Origin: Curvibacter delicatus NBRC 14919
GTDB taxonomy: Bacteria; Pseudomonadota; Gammaproteobacteria; Burkholderiales; Burkholderiaceae_C
Direction: 5' to 3'
Assembly: GCF_001592265.1 (NCBI RefSeq)
Contig: NZ_BCWP01000009.1
Coordinates: 1-64,000 of the forward strand
Length of the DNA: 64,000 nucleotides
The translations under genes and the position numbers were made by a program. Shown in pieces: positions 10,601-17,716 of this stretch. Every line of letters begins with the position of its first letter. Position 1 is the first letter of the stretch. The notes under the pieces were generated by a model that saw only the letters and a list, made by a program, of their open reading frames with translations, did no database searches and was not told where the DNA came from.

Positions 10601-10888
10601 CAGGCCCATGCGTTGCGTCAGCGTCCCCTGGGCCGCGGCAATGCCGATGATCTCGGCATCGGCCAGCCGAACCGCCTCGGATTGCTCCACCCGCCAGTCC
10701 TGCCAGGCCGAGACGGCACCAACGACCAGCAGCACCGCATACATGGCCACGCGAACCCGCCGGTGCACCGGCGCATCGGCATCCACCGGCATCTTGGTCA
10801 GCCCGAACCAGGCCATGGCCCGGCGCAGCCACGACTCACCGCCTGCCTGCGGCGGTGAAGCGTGTTGCGGCTTAAGCGGTGCGGACAT
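7652..10888 (-). CDS. Membrane PAS-GGDEF-EAL cyclic-di-GMP signalling protein
   Basis: Bifunctional-type c-di-GMP enzyme of about 1078 residues. TM1 (about 45-62) and TM2 (about 215-240) bracket a periplasmic helical region whose AAAQGTLTQRMGLQAALLLA resembles PilJ-type sensor domains. Three PAS/PAC repeats follow (about 250-650), then GGDEF (about 660-830) with FDRFKQVNDTLGHGVGDELL and intact RIGGDEF. The EAL domain (about 845-1078) has GVEALVRWQHP, DDFGTGYSSL and AEGIET. Both catalytic signatures look active, so net activity is undecided. The ATG at 10888 is preferred over an in-frame TTG at 10942. It lies downstream of rpe on the same strand. Confidence 0.92.
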   Translation of the reverse strand: MSAPLKPQHASPPQAGGESWLRRAMAWFGLTKMPVDADAPVHRRVRVAMYAVLLVVGAVSAWQDWRVEQSEAVRLADAEIIGIAAAQGTLTQRMGLQAALLLATDAQQEEEISNALAETLNQAQDQAVQLDELLVRQGAWDAGSPVALRRAISEWQERRERIWYRAQNLLQLSERSEADKRRLSNRFLQAEVEPFRLTTQTLVEEMQRAAQRRARSAIDQIELSAVLMVLLLLALTLGVAEPLARFVRRQHRAMARQSNELRQLALVAERTSNWVAVLDAQRHILWCNPALLEGIGYAMTELQGRHPGVLVSNEHNDLAELNRLDATLGQGQGVRFEVRVVARLGDEIWLDVDYQPIHDASGVLTGFTIVASDITEQVNQRLRMRALLDALPAGVVLQSPSGEVIESNQAASDMLGLTRDDLIGRQSLARQGVAVREDLSPYPVSERPTSRTLRTGQGLRGESIGLLSPQGDVRWLMVNTEPMKDAAGHLAGVISCTVDVTEQRAQQQLLTLALESASLGVWQWDIGSGAMSCNDRMFALLGYQPGELAMNADAWNNLIHPDDLPGWLWAIRTNLRDSLRPLHWEIRIRHGDGRWVWLMYSGTVVARNAEGRAVRMAGIAYDINAQKELEEQLRHAARTDHLTHLPNRSEVLGRIQACILRAHEQPGYHFAVLFMDFDRFKQVNDTLGHGVGDELLRQIAMRLEDSLRPGDAFVQTSDFSQMAARIGGDEFVVLLDDIRGNLDAQVVASRLLDVLAQPYQLGPHRLSSSVSIGIVTTEHMGEDADSVLRDADIAMYEAKREGRGRYIMFEPSMRKRVRDDASLENDLRQALDKDELFVVYQPVLRLADGCLSGVEALVRWQHPQRGMVSPLTFIPVAEASGLIGPIGHFVLRTACTEFMRLQAELGSRAPATLAVNLSRAQLRQPGLVAEVQEVLRDSGMNPGQLILEVTESLAAQDDVVQAELRALRALGVALSLDDFGTGYSSLSCLHELPVNIVKIDRSFVSLAMGSDYHRVMIEATIRMAQTLGLTTVAEGIETREQAVLMAALGCSKGQGYLYSTPLQAIALAQWITNQGKPS

Positions 10889-10981
10889 GAATGCGGGCGA
10901 TGCTAACCGAGACACCACCTTCCGGCCGCTGTCGCAGATCAAAGGGGTGGCGTGAAAAGGATCTTTGTTGCAAGGGATGCA

Positions 10982-11662
10982 TCAGGCCAGCGCCTGGCGC
11001 ATGGCGTCGATGACGGCCTTGTAGTCGGGCTTGCCGAAGATGGCGCTGCCGGCGACAAAGGTGTCGGCACCGGCATCGGCCACGCGGCGGATGTTGTCGG
11101 CCTTGATGCCGCCGTCCACCTCGAGCCGGATGTCCTTGCCCGAGGCCTCGATGCGCCGGCGCACCGCTTCGGTCTTGCGCAGGGCCGAATCGATGAAGCT
11201 CTGGCCACCGAAACCGGGGTTGACACTCATGATCAGGATCAGGTCGATGTCCTCGATCACCCAGTCCAGCACATCCAGCGGCTGCGCCGGGTTGAACACC
11301 AGCCCGGCCTGGCAGCCCTTGCTCTTGATGGCCTGGATGCTGCGGTGCACGTGGCCCGAGGCGTCCGGATGGAAGCTGATCAGGTCGGCCCCAGCCTCGG
11401 CAAAGGCCGCGGCCAGCGCATCCACCGGCTCGATCATCAGGTGCACGTCGATCGGCACCGGCGTGCCGTCGGGCCGCTTGGCGTGCGGCTTCAGGGCCTG
11501 GCACACCATCGGACCAAAGGTCAGGTTGGGCACGTAGTGGTTGTCCATCACGTCGAAGTGGATCCAGTCGGCGCCGGCGGCAATCACGTTGCGCACCTCC
11601 TCGCCCAGACGGGCAAAGTCGGCCGAGAGGATGGAGGGGGCAATGCGGTAGGTTTTAGACAT
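10982..11662 (-). CDS. rpe: Ribulose-phosphate 3-epimerase
   Basis: Interconverts ribulose 5-phosphate and xylulose 5-phosphate in the pentose phosphate and Calvin pathways. The 226-residue TIM barrel begins [19 protein letters not shown] and has the metal and catalytic segments [35 protein letters not shown] and EVDGGI. Its start codon is only 29 bases from the divergent apaG start. In many relatives rpe heads gph-trpE, but here it is separated from trpE by about 5 kb. Confidence 0.96.
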   Translation of the reverse strand: MSKTYRIAPSILSADFARLGEEVRNVIAAGADWIHFDVMDNHYVPNLTFGPMVCQALKPHAKRPDGTPVPIDVHLMIEPVDALAAAFAEAGADLISFHPDASGHVHRSIQAIKSKGCQAGLVFNPAQPLDVLDWVIEDIDLILIMSVNPGFGGQSFIDSALRKTEAVRRRIEASGKDIRLEVDGGIKADNIRRVADAGADTFVAGSAIFGKPDYKAVIDAMRQALA

Positions 11663-11691
11663 GGGGGTATTTTCGCAGGTAGCATCGGGTC

Positions 11692-12084
11692 ATGGCCAAG
11701 TACCAGATTCTTGTCGAAGTCCAGCCCCGCTACCTGCCCGAGCAATCCGCTCCGGAGCAGGGGCTTTACGCCTTTGCCTACACCGTCACCATCAGCAACA
11801 CGGGCGATGTGCCGGCCCAGCTGATCTCGCGCAGCTGGAACATCAACGATGCCAGCGGCCACACCGAGAAGGTGAGCGGCCTGGGCGTGATCGGCCAGCA
11901 GCCGCTGCTGCAGCCGGGCGAAACCTTCGAATACACCAGCGGCACACGCCTGCGCACACCCACCGGCACCATGCACGGCAGCTACTTCTTCGTTGCCGAC
12001 GACGGTGAGCGCTTCGACATCGACATCCCGATGTTCGTGCTCGACGCCTTGAGCGCCAGCGGCGGCTCACGCACACTCCATTAA
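11692..12084 (+). CDS. apaG: ApaG protein (Co2+/Mg2+ tolerance, DUF525 fold)
   Basis: A 130-residue ApaG with the immunoglobulin-like fold. Typical segments are FAYTVTISNTGDVPAQLISR, GLGVIGQQPLLQPGETFEY and GTMHGSYFF. Members are linked to divalent cation tolerance in enterobacteria, but the biochemical role is not firmly known. It is divergent from rpe and followed after 2 bases by the recombinase-family gene, so apaG probably heads a rightward operon. Confidence 0.95.
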   Translation: MAKYQILVEVQPRYLPEQSAPEQGLYAFAYTVTISNTGDVPAQLISRSWNINDASGHTEKVSGLGVIGQQPLLQPGETFEYTSGTRLRTPTGTMHGSYFFVADDGERFDIDIPMFVLDALSASGGSRTLH

Positions 12085-12086
12085 GC

Positions 12087-14135
12087 ATGTCGGTCCCACG
12101 CGATCTTCCCAGCCTGCTGGACGCCCTCGACCCCGAAGCCACGCAAGTCGGACGCCACCTTTGGCTGATGGCACTGCTCGACTGGGTGCGCGGTGACCGC
12201 CAGTCCGTCGAGACCTCCATCAGCCGGGTCCAGCTTTTTCTCGACATCGTGGAAGAGCGTCCGGTGCTGCGCGAACGGGTGCAAGCCTGGTGGCAGGCCC
12301 TGCTCGGCACGATTGACGGCACCACACTGCTGGCCGACCACGGTTTTGCCCAGCGCCCGGCGTTCCTGAGCGAATTTTTCAGCCGGTTGCTGCGCAAGAT
12401 CCTGCCCGCCACACCGCAGACGCGGGATGCGTCGGAGCTGTTCTCCCTGCTGTTCCCGCACGCCTTTGATGCCGAATGGCTGGCCCTGCTGGACGAAGCC
12501 ACCGCCCAGCGGCTGGCCCGGCTGCTGGCGCTGCCGACCGGTGCGACGCCCACGCCCTGGCAGCAGACCTTGGAAGAAGCCATCACCTACTGCGTGAGCC
12601 AGATCCGCGCCATCGGCTTCGCCCCCGAGCTGCGCCTGCGCATGAGCGCAGCAGCGCATGAGGAGCGCCCTTTCCACGCGCTGGTCGCCGATTTCGAGGC
12701 CGTGTGCCGGGCCTTGCATCAGTCACCGCGCGACGAGGCTGCGCTGGCCACCACCGTGCAACACTTCAAGGAACGACTCGACGCCTGCCGCCACGCCGCC
12801 GCCAGCGTCTACGCCCACCTGGACGAGCATGGCATCTCGGTCGACATGGTGTTTCGCCTGCGCCAGCTGCGCGCGCGCGCGCTGCGCGTGCGCGAGTTGC
12901 TGGACTGCCTGCTCACCACCACGCCCGCCTTCAGCGCCGCCCAGCTGCTGGGGCGCCTGGTGCTGGTCGGCCAGCAAAGCCGCAGCCTGCGCGCCCTGAT
13001 TGCCAGCAACTCCTCGCTGCTGGCGGCCAAGGTCACCGACCGCAGCGCCGAGACCGGCGAGCACTACATCACCCGCAACCGGGCCGAATACCGCGACATG
13101 CTGCACAAGGCGGCCGGCGGCGGCGCCGTGATGTCGCTCACCACGCTGCTGAAGTTCGCCCTGGGCGCGCTCGGCCTGTCGGCCTTCTGGGGCGGTCTGG
13201 CTGCAGGCATGAACTACGCCCTGAGTTTCTTGCTCATCCAGCTGCTGCACTGGACGGTGGCCACCAAACAGCCAGCCATGACGGCCCCGGCCATGGCCGC
13301 CAAACTCAAGGACCTGGAGGAACCAGGCGCCGTGGCCCAGTTCGTTGACGAGGTCACCCACCTGATGCGCTCGCAGGTCGCGGCCGTGGTGGGCAATCTG
13401 GCGCTGGTCGCACCCTGTGTGCTGCTGCTGAGCGCCACATGGTGGAAGCTGACCGGCCACACACCGATCAATGCCGCGCAAGCACAGTACGTGCTGCACT
13501 CGCTCACGCTGCTCGGCCCGACGCTGCTGTTTGCCGCCTTCACCGGTGTGCTGCTGTTCGTCTCCAGCCTGATTGCCGGCGCCGCGGAAAACTGGTTCGT
13601 GTTGCACCGGCTGGAGTCCGCGCTGCGCTACAACCCACGCATCACCGCGGCGCTGGGGCCGGCGCGCGCCCAGCGCTGGGCCACCTTCCTGCGCACCAAC
13701 ATCTCGGGTCTGGCCGCCAACATCTCGCTCGGCCTGATGCTGGGGCTGATCCCGGCCTTCGCCGCCTTTTTCGGCCTCGGGCTGGAAGTGCGCCACGTCA
13801 CGCTGTCCACCGGCCAGGTAGCGGCCGCCGGCATGGCACTGGGCACCGGCGTGCTGGCCCTGCCGGCCTTCTGGCTGTGCGTGTTGGCGCTGCCGCTGAC
13901 CGGTCTGCTCAACGTGGCGGTGAGCTTCTACTTCGCCTTCCAGCTCGCGCTGCGGGCGCACAACGTCAGCGGCGTCAACCGCCGGCGCATCTATGCCGCC
14001 ATCCGTGGCCGGCTGCGCCGCGCGCCGCGGAGCTTCTTCTGGCCGCCCACGGACACCACGGCCGAGACCCCAGCGGCACCCCCTGACGAACCTCCCGGCA
14101 AAGCGCCCACTGAGGAGCCCGACCACCGTGGGTGA
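12087..14135 (+). CDS. Gcr-like 'site-specific recombinase' family membrane protein
   Basis: A 682-residue member of the betaproteobacterial family annotated as site-specific recombinase (SpecificRecomb). The N-terminal half (1-340) is soluble and helical. From about residue 345 onwards there are at least five strongly hydrophobic segments (for example VGNLALVAPCVLLLSATWW, FAAFTGVLLFVSSLIAGAAE and NISLGLMLGLIPAFAAFFGL). No serine- or tyrosine-recombinase motif is visible, so the family name should be treated cautiously. The tail is Pro/Thr/Glu-rich. Its stop overlaps the thiL start by 8 bases. Confidence 0.8.
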   Translation: MSVPRDLPSLLDALDPEATQVGRHLWLMALLDWVRGDRQSVETSISRVQLFLDIVEERPVLRERVQAWWQALLGTIDGTTLLADHGFAQRPAFLSEFFSRLLRKILPATPQTRDASELFSLLFPHAFDAEWLALLDEATAQRLARLLALPTGATPTPWQQTLEEAITYCVSQIRAIGFAPELRLRMSAAAHEERPFHALVADFEAVCRALHQSPRDEAALATTVQHFKERLDACRHAAASVYAHLDEHGISVDMVFRLRQLRARALRVRELLDCLLTTTPAFSAAQLLGRLVLVGQQSRSLRALIASNSSLLAAKVTDRSAETGEHYITRNRAEYRDMLHKAAGGGAVMSLTTLLKFALGALGLSAFWGGLAAGMNYALSFLLIQLLHWTVATKQPAMTAPAMAAKLKDLEEPGAVAQFVDEVTHLMRSQVAAVVGNLALVAPCVLLLSATWWKLTGHTPINAAQAQYVLHSLTLLGPTLLFAAFTGVLLFVSSLIAGAAENWFVLHRLESALRYNPRITAALGPARAQRWATFLRTNISGLAANISLGLMLGLIPAFAAFFGLGLEVRHVTLSTGQVAAAGMALGTGVLALPAFWLCVLALPLTGLLNVAVSFYFAFQLALRAHNVSGVNRRRIYAAIRGRLRRAPRSFFWPPTDTTAETPAAPPDEPPGKAPTEEPDHRG

Positions 14136-15138
14136 GTTCGACCTGATCGCGCGCTTTTTCCAGCGCCCGGCACACCGGGCTGCCGGCCATGTCGCACTGG
14201 GCGTGGGCGACGACTGCGCCCTGCTGCAGCCGGCTCCCGGCACACAGCTGGCGATTTCCTGCGACATGCTGGTCGAGGGCCGGCATTTCCTGCCCGACGT
14301 TGACCCCACCACCCTCGGCCACAAGGCACTGGCCGTCAACCTCAGTGACCTGGCCGCCTGCGGTGCCAAGCCGCTGGCCTTCACGCTGGCGCTGGCCCTG
14401 CCGCGCGCCGACGAGGCCTGGCTGGCCGGCTTTGCGCGCGGCCTGTTCGCGCTGGCCGACGCGCATGGCTGCGAACTCATCGGCGGCGACACCACCCAGG
14501 GGCCGCGCAACATCTGCATCACGGTGTTTGGCGAAGTGCCGGTGGTGAACGGCCGCAGCCAGGCGCTGCTGCGCTCCGGCGCCCGGCCGGGTGACGACCT
14601 CTATGTCAGCGGCATGCCGGGCCAGGCGCGGCTGGCGCTCGAAGCGCTGCAAGGCCAGCGCAGCCTGCCGGCCGATGTCCTGCCCGCGCTGCGCCAGCGG
14701 CTGGAACAGCCCACGCCGCGCGTGGCACTCGGCCTGGCCTTGCGCGGTGTGGCCAGTGCGGCGATCGACGTCAGCGACGGCCTGCTCGGCGACCTCGGCC
14801 ACATCCTCAAAGCTTCCGCTTGCGGCGCCACCATCAACACCTCGGATGCTATCAATTCAATAGCTGCCGGCGTAGACAGTACAAGGCCAGAGGTGCAATT
14901 TCTCATGCAATTGCCGATTGAACAGCAACAGGCCCTGGTGCTGGCCGGCGGTGATGACTACGAGCTGCTGTTCAGCGCCCCGCCCACTGCACGCGCGGCC
15001 GTGCAGGCGGCGGCACGGGCAAGTGCCACACCGGTCACGCGCATCGGCAGCATCGAGACCACGCCAGGCCTGCGCCTGGTGGACGCACAGGGCCAGCCCG
15101 TCAGCGGCCGCTTTGCCTCCTTCGATCATTTCGCCTGA
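14128..15138 (+). CDS. thiL: Thiamine-monophosphate kinase
   Basis: Phosphorylates thiamine monophosphate to thiamine diphosphate, the last step of cofactor synthesis. The GTG start at 14128 (VGEFDLIARFF) has GAGGAG ten bases upstream and overlaps the previous stop. Family motifs are GVGDDCALL, GHKALAVNLSDLAACGAKP, LIGGDTTQGP, AIDVSDGLLGDL and GGDDYELLF. Residues about 240-258 (DAINSIAAGVDSTRPEVQF) are encoded by a dispersed repeat inserted in frame, making the protein a little longer than usual at about 336 residues. Confidence 0.94.
   Translation: MGEFDLIARFFQRPAHRAAGHVALGVGDDCALLQPAPGTQLAISCDMLVEGRHFLPDVDPTTLGHKALAVNLSDLAACGAKPLAFTLALALPRADEAWLAGFARGLFALADAHGCELIGGDTTQGPRNICITVFGEVPVVNGRSQALLRSGARPGDDLYVSGMPGQARLALEALQGQRSLPADVLPALRQRLEQPTPRVALGLALRGVASAAIDVSDGLLGDLGHILKASACGATINTSDAINSIAAGVDSTRPEVQFLMQLPIEQQQALVLAGGDDYELLFSAPPTARAAVQAAARASATPVTRIGSIETTPGLRLVDAQGQPVSGRFASFDHFA
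14845..14901 (+). repeat. Dispersed Comamonadaceae-type repeat, family 1, copy inside thiL
   Basis: From gatgctatcaatt to gaggtgcaattt this aligns almost end to end with the copy at 57411, sharing atgctat, aatagctgc-ggcg, agac, caag and gagg-caattt. It lies inside the thiL reading frame without shifting or stopping it. Confidence 0.8.
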
Positions 15139-15204
15139 ACAGGCCCGACGGCGCCAGCTGCCACCCGCCCGCCGGGCACACCCGGCGTCCACCATAATCC
15201 GGCC

Positions 15205-15759
15205 ATGTCTGCGTCTGACTCCTCTCCGCTGCCGCCTGGGTTCATGCGCCCCACCGGCCGCTTCATGCTGGCGCACCCGGCCCACCTGATTGCGCTCGGC
15301 TTCGGCTCCGGTCTCAGCCCGAAAGCGCCCGGGACCGTCGGCACGCTGTGGGCCTGGCTGGTCTTCTGGGTGCTGCAGCCGTGGATGAGCGAAGCGCGCT
15401 GGGGCCTGCTGATTGCCCTCTCGCTGCCGCTGGGCTGGTGGGCCTGCAGCGTGACCGCACGCCACCTGCGCAACCCTGACCCCGGCAACATCGTGTGGGA
15501 CGAGGTCATCGCCTTCTGGCTGGTGCTGTGGCTCGTCATGCCCGCCAGCTTTTATGACCAGCTGCTGGCCTTCATCCTGTTCCGCTACTTCGACGCCGTC
15601 AAACCTGGCCCGGTGCGCTGGGCTGACCGCCTGTACCACGGCATGGACCCGGGCCACACACGCCATGGCTGGGCCAAGGCCGGCTGGGGCATCCTGTTCG
15701 ATGACCTGGTGGCCGCCTTCTGCACCCTGCTGTGCCTTGCCTTGTGGAAAACCATCTGA
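15205..15759 (+). CDS. pgpA: Phosphatidylglycerophosphatase A
   Basis: Dephosphorylates phosphatidylglycerophosphate to phosphatidylglycerol at the inner membrane. The 184-residue protein carries the PgpA motifs FGSGLSPKAPGTVGTL, IVWDEVIAFWLVLWL, FRYFDAVKPGPV and FDDLVAAF, and has about four membrane segments. It follows thiL after 66 bases. A thiL-pgpA pairing is common in proteobacteria. The next gene begins 2 bases after its stop. Confidence 0.95.
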   Translation: MSASDSSPLPPGFMRPTGRFMLAHPAHLIALGFGSGLSPKAPGTVGTLWAWLVFWVLQPWMSEARWGLLIALSLPLGWWACSVTARHLRNPDPGNIVWDEVIAFWLVLWLVMPASFYDQLLAFILFRYFDAVKPGPVRWADRLYHGMDPGHTRHGWAKAGWGILFDDLVAAFCTLLCLALWKTI

Positions 15760-15761
15760 AC

Positions 15762-16244
15762 ATGAGCACCGCCACCCTGCCCCTGGCTGAACAACTGGCT
15801 ACGCGGCTGCTGCAGCGGCAATGGCTGCTGGCCACGGCCGAGAGCTGCACCGGCGGGCTGATTGCCGGCGCCTGCACGGATCTTTCCGGCTCCAGCAACT
15901 GGTTCGAACGCGGTTTCGTCACCTACTCCAACGCGGCCAAGACGGAACTGCTGGGTGTACCGGCCGCATTGATCGACACACACGGTGCCGTCAGTGAAGA
16001 AGTGGCACACGCCATGGCCACCGGCGCGGTGCAGCAGTCGCACGCGCAGGTGGCGGTGGCCGTCACCGGCGTGGCCGGCCCCACCGGCGGCACGGCCGAC
16101 AAGCCCGTGGGCCTGGTGTGGTTCGGTTTTGTGCTGCCGGGCCGCGTGCTGACGGAGCGGATGAATTTCACCGGCGACCGCGCGGCCGTGCGCGCCGCCA
16201 CGGTGCGCCACGCCCTGCAACGCCTAACGGAGATGCTGACATGA
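15762..16244 (+). CDS. pncC: Nicotinamide-nucleotide amidase (CinA C-terminal type)
   Basis: Deamidates nicotinamide mononucleotide to nicotinate mononucleotide in pyridine nucleotide recycling. The 160-residue stand-alone CinA C-terminal domain shows ATAESCTGGLIAGACTDL, the catalytic serine being in ESCTGG. It also has GFVTYSNAAKTELLGV and VAVTGVAGPTGGTADKPVGL. The start MSTATLP lies 2 bases after the pgpA stop. Its own stop overlaps the next ATG as ATGA. Confidence 0.93.
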   Translation: MSTATLPLAEQLATRLLQRQWLLATAESCTGGLIAGACTDLSGSSNWFERGFVTYSNAAKTELLGVPAALIDTHGAVSEEVAHAMATGAVQQSHAQVAVAVTGVAGPTGGTADKPVGLVWFGFVLPGRVLTERMNFTGDRAAVRAATVRHALQRLTEMLT

Positions 16245-17146
16245 GCTGGTTCGACGGATTTGAGACCCGCCGCTTCGACGTCAATGGCGTCGAGATCTTC
16301 GCCCGCGTGCCCACCACGGCACGCGGCAGCCGCCCGGCGCTGTTGCTGCTGCATGGCTTTCCGCAGAGCCATGTGATGTGGCACCGCGTGGCACAGCAGC
16401 TGCAGCACGACTACTGGCTCGTCATGCCCGACCTGCGCGGCTATGGCGACTCGTCCAAGCTGGAAGGCCTGCCCGACCACAGCACCTACAGCAAGCGCGC
16501 CATGGCGCAGGACATGGTGGACGTGATGGACCTGCTGGGTCTGCAGCGCTTTTACCTCTGCGGCCACGACCGTGGCGCTCGCGTGGCGCACCGGCTGGCA
16601 CTGGACCACGCGGAGAAGGTCGAGAAGCTGTGCGTGATTGACATCGCGCCCACGCTGGACATGTACAACGCCACCGACATGGCGTTTGCACGTGCCTACT
16701 ACCACTGGTTCCACCTCATCCAGCCCTGGCCGCTGCCCGAGCGCATGATCGGCGGCAACCCGAAGGACTACCTGCACAGCAAGCTGGGCGGCTGGGGCAG
16801 TGCCGGCCTGGGCTACATCGAGCCGCAGGCACTGGCCGAGTACGAACGCTGCTTCTGCACGCCCGAAGCCATCCACAGCGCCTGCGAGGACTACCGCGCC
16901 AGTGCCGGCATCGACCTGGAACACGACCGCGAGAGCCGCGCCCACCACCAGCGCATCGCCTGCGACCTGCTGGTGCTGTGGGGCGAGCGTGGTGTGGTGA
17001 ACAAGCTGTTCAAACCCCTGGAACTCTGGCAGGCGCAGTGCAACGCCACCTTGACCGGCCAGGCACTGCCGGCGGGGCACTTCATCCCGGAAGAATTGCC
17101 GAAGGAGACGGCGGCGGCGTTGCGCAGGTTTTTCGGCCAGCCCTGA
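16241..17146 (+). CDS. Haloacetate (fluoroacetate) dehalogenase-type alpha/beta hydrolase
   Basis: Predicted to hydrolyse haloacetate, including fluoroacetate, to glycolate. The 301-residue protein has nucleophile Asp110 in GHDRGARVAHRLALDH with carboxylate-binding Arg111 and Arg114, and Asp134. The halide pocket is His155-Trp156 (YYHWFHLIQPWPLP), Trp185 and Tyr218, and the catalytic base is His280 (AGHFIPEELP). From memory this reproduces the residue set of the Rhodopseudomonas enzyme RPA1163 at nearly the same numbers. It is the last gene of the apaG-thiL-pgpA-pncC run, overlapping pncC by 4 bases. An epoxide hydrolase would need lid tyrosines not evident here. Substrate is inferred. Confidence 0.82.
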   Translation: MSWFDGFETRRFDVNGVEIFARVPTTARGSRPALLLLHGFPQSHVMWHRVAQQLQHDYWLVMPDLRGYGDSSKLEGLPDHSTYSKRAMAQDMVDVMDLLGLQRFYLCGHDRGARVAHRLALDHAEKVEKLCVIDIAPTLDMYNATDMAFARAYYHWFHLIQPWPLPERMIGGNPKDYLHSKLGGWGSAGLGYIEPQALAEYERCFCTPEAIHSACEDYRASAGIDLEHDRESRAHHQRIACDLLVLWGERGVVNKLFKPLELWQAQCNATLTGQALPAGHFIPEELPKETAAALRRFFGQP

Positions 17147-17162
17147 ACCGCTTGGTCCGTGA

Positions 17163-17615
17163 CTAGGCGCTTTCCGGTATAGGGTTGCGCAAACTGACGT
17201 TGAGCAGGTTCCACGCGTTGATGGTCACGATGGCGAAACCGATTTCCGCGATTTCCGCGTCCGAGAAATGCGCGCGCAGGTGTTCGAACTCTTCGTCACT
17301 CGCATCGCTGTGCGGGATCGCGGTAACGATCTCGGTCCAGCGCAACGCGGCGCGCTCGCGCTCGCTGAAGAACGGCGCTTCGCGCCAGCCGGCCACGGCA
17401 TTGAGATGGCGCGGGTCGGCGCCTTGCGCCACCAGATCGCGCCAGTGCATGTCGATGCAGAAGCCGCAGCCGTTGATCTGCGACGCGCGCAGGAACACGA
17501 GATCCAGCAGGCGGCTGCCGAGTCCGCTCTTGTGAACAGTGGCAGACAGGTTGAGCAGGCCCTGGAAAGGCTTGGGAGCGAGTTGTGGGTAAGGAAGACG
17601 GGCAGTGTGCGTCAT
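17163..17615 (-). CDS. Carboxymuconolactone decarboxylase/AhpD-like protein, predicted ECF41 target
   Basis: A 150-residue AhpD-like helical protein with the redox/acid site INGCGFCIDMHWRDL (C-x-x-C-x-x-x-H). Such proteins are peroxidase or disulfide-linked enzymes, and the substrate is unknown. The start MTHTARLPYPQ has AAAGG about 8 bases upstream. A TGTCACA-N16-CGTC promoter lies at 17683-17709, and the ECF41 sigma gene is directly upstream. Carboxymuconolactone-decarboxylase-like genes are the best known neighbours and targets of ECF41 factors. Confidence 0.88.
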   Translation of the reverse strand: MTHTARLPYPQLAPKPFQGLLNLSATVHKSGLGSRLLDLVFLRASQINGCGFCIDMHWRDLVAQGADPRHLNAVAGWREAPFFSERERAALRWTEIVTAIPHSDASDEEFEHLRAHFSDAEIAEIGFAIVTINAWNLLNVSLRNPIPESA

Positions 17616-17682
17616 GGCGCGACCTTTCGGTACAGAGTCAAGGTTCCGGACGGCCGCCCCATGCAGCCCTCCATGCACTCAA

Positions 17683-17709
17683 GACGCACCACAACACGCG
17701 TTTGTGACA
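17683..17709 (-). promoter_or_regulatory. ECF41-type promoter of the carboxymuconolactone-decarboxylase-like gene
   Basis: On the minus strand, TGTCACA (17703-17709), 16 bases and CGTC (17683-17686) stand about 68 bases before the ATG at 17615. The same motif with the same spacing occurs before the sigma gene itself. Confidence 0.75.
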
Positions 17710-17716
17710 GCGTGGC

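Noticed and set aside
8225-10858. An 877-codon plus-strand frame
   Set aside because: Antisense to the PAS-GGDEF-EAL gene, whose protein has complete domains.
12087-14135. Integron or phage integrase
   Set aside because: No Tyr or Ser recombinase motifs, and several membrane helices; no attachment site found.
16241-17146. Epoxide hydrolase or haloalkane dehalogenase
   Set aside because: The HDRGAR and HWF pattern fits haloacetate dehalogenases better.
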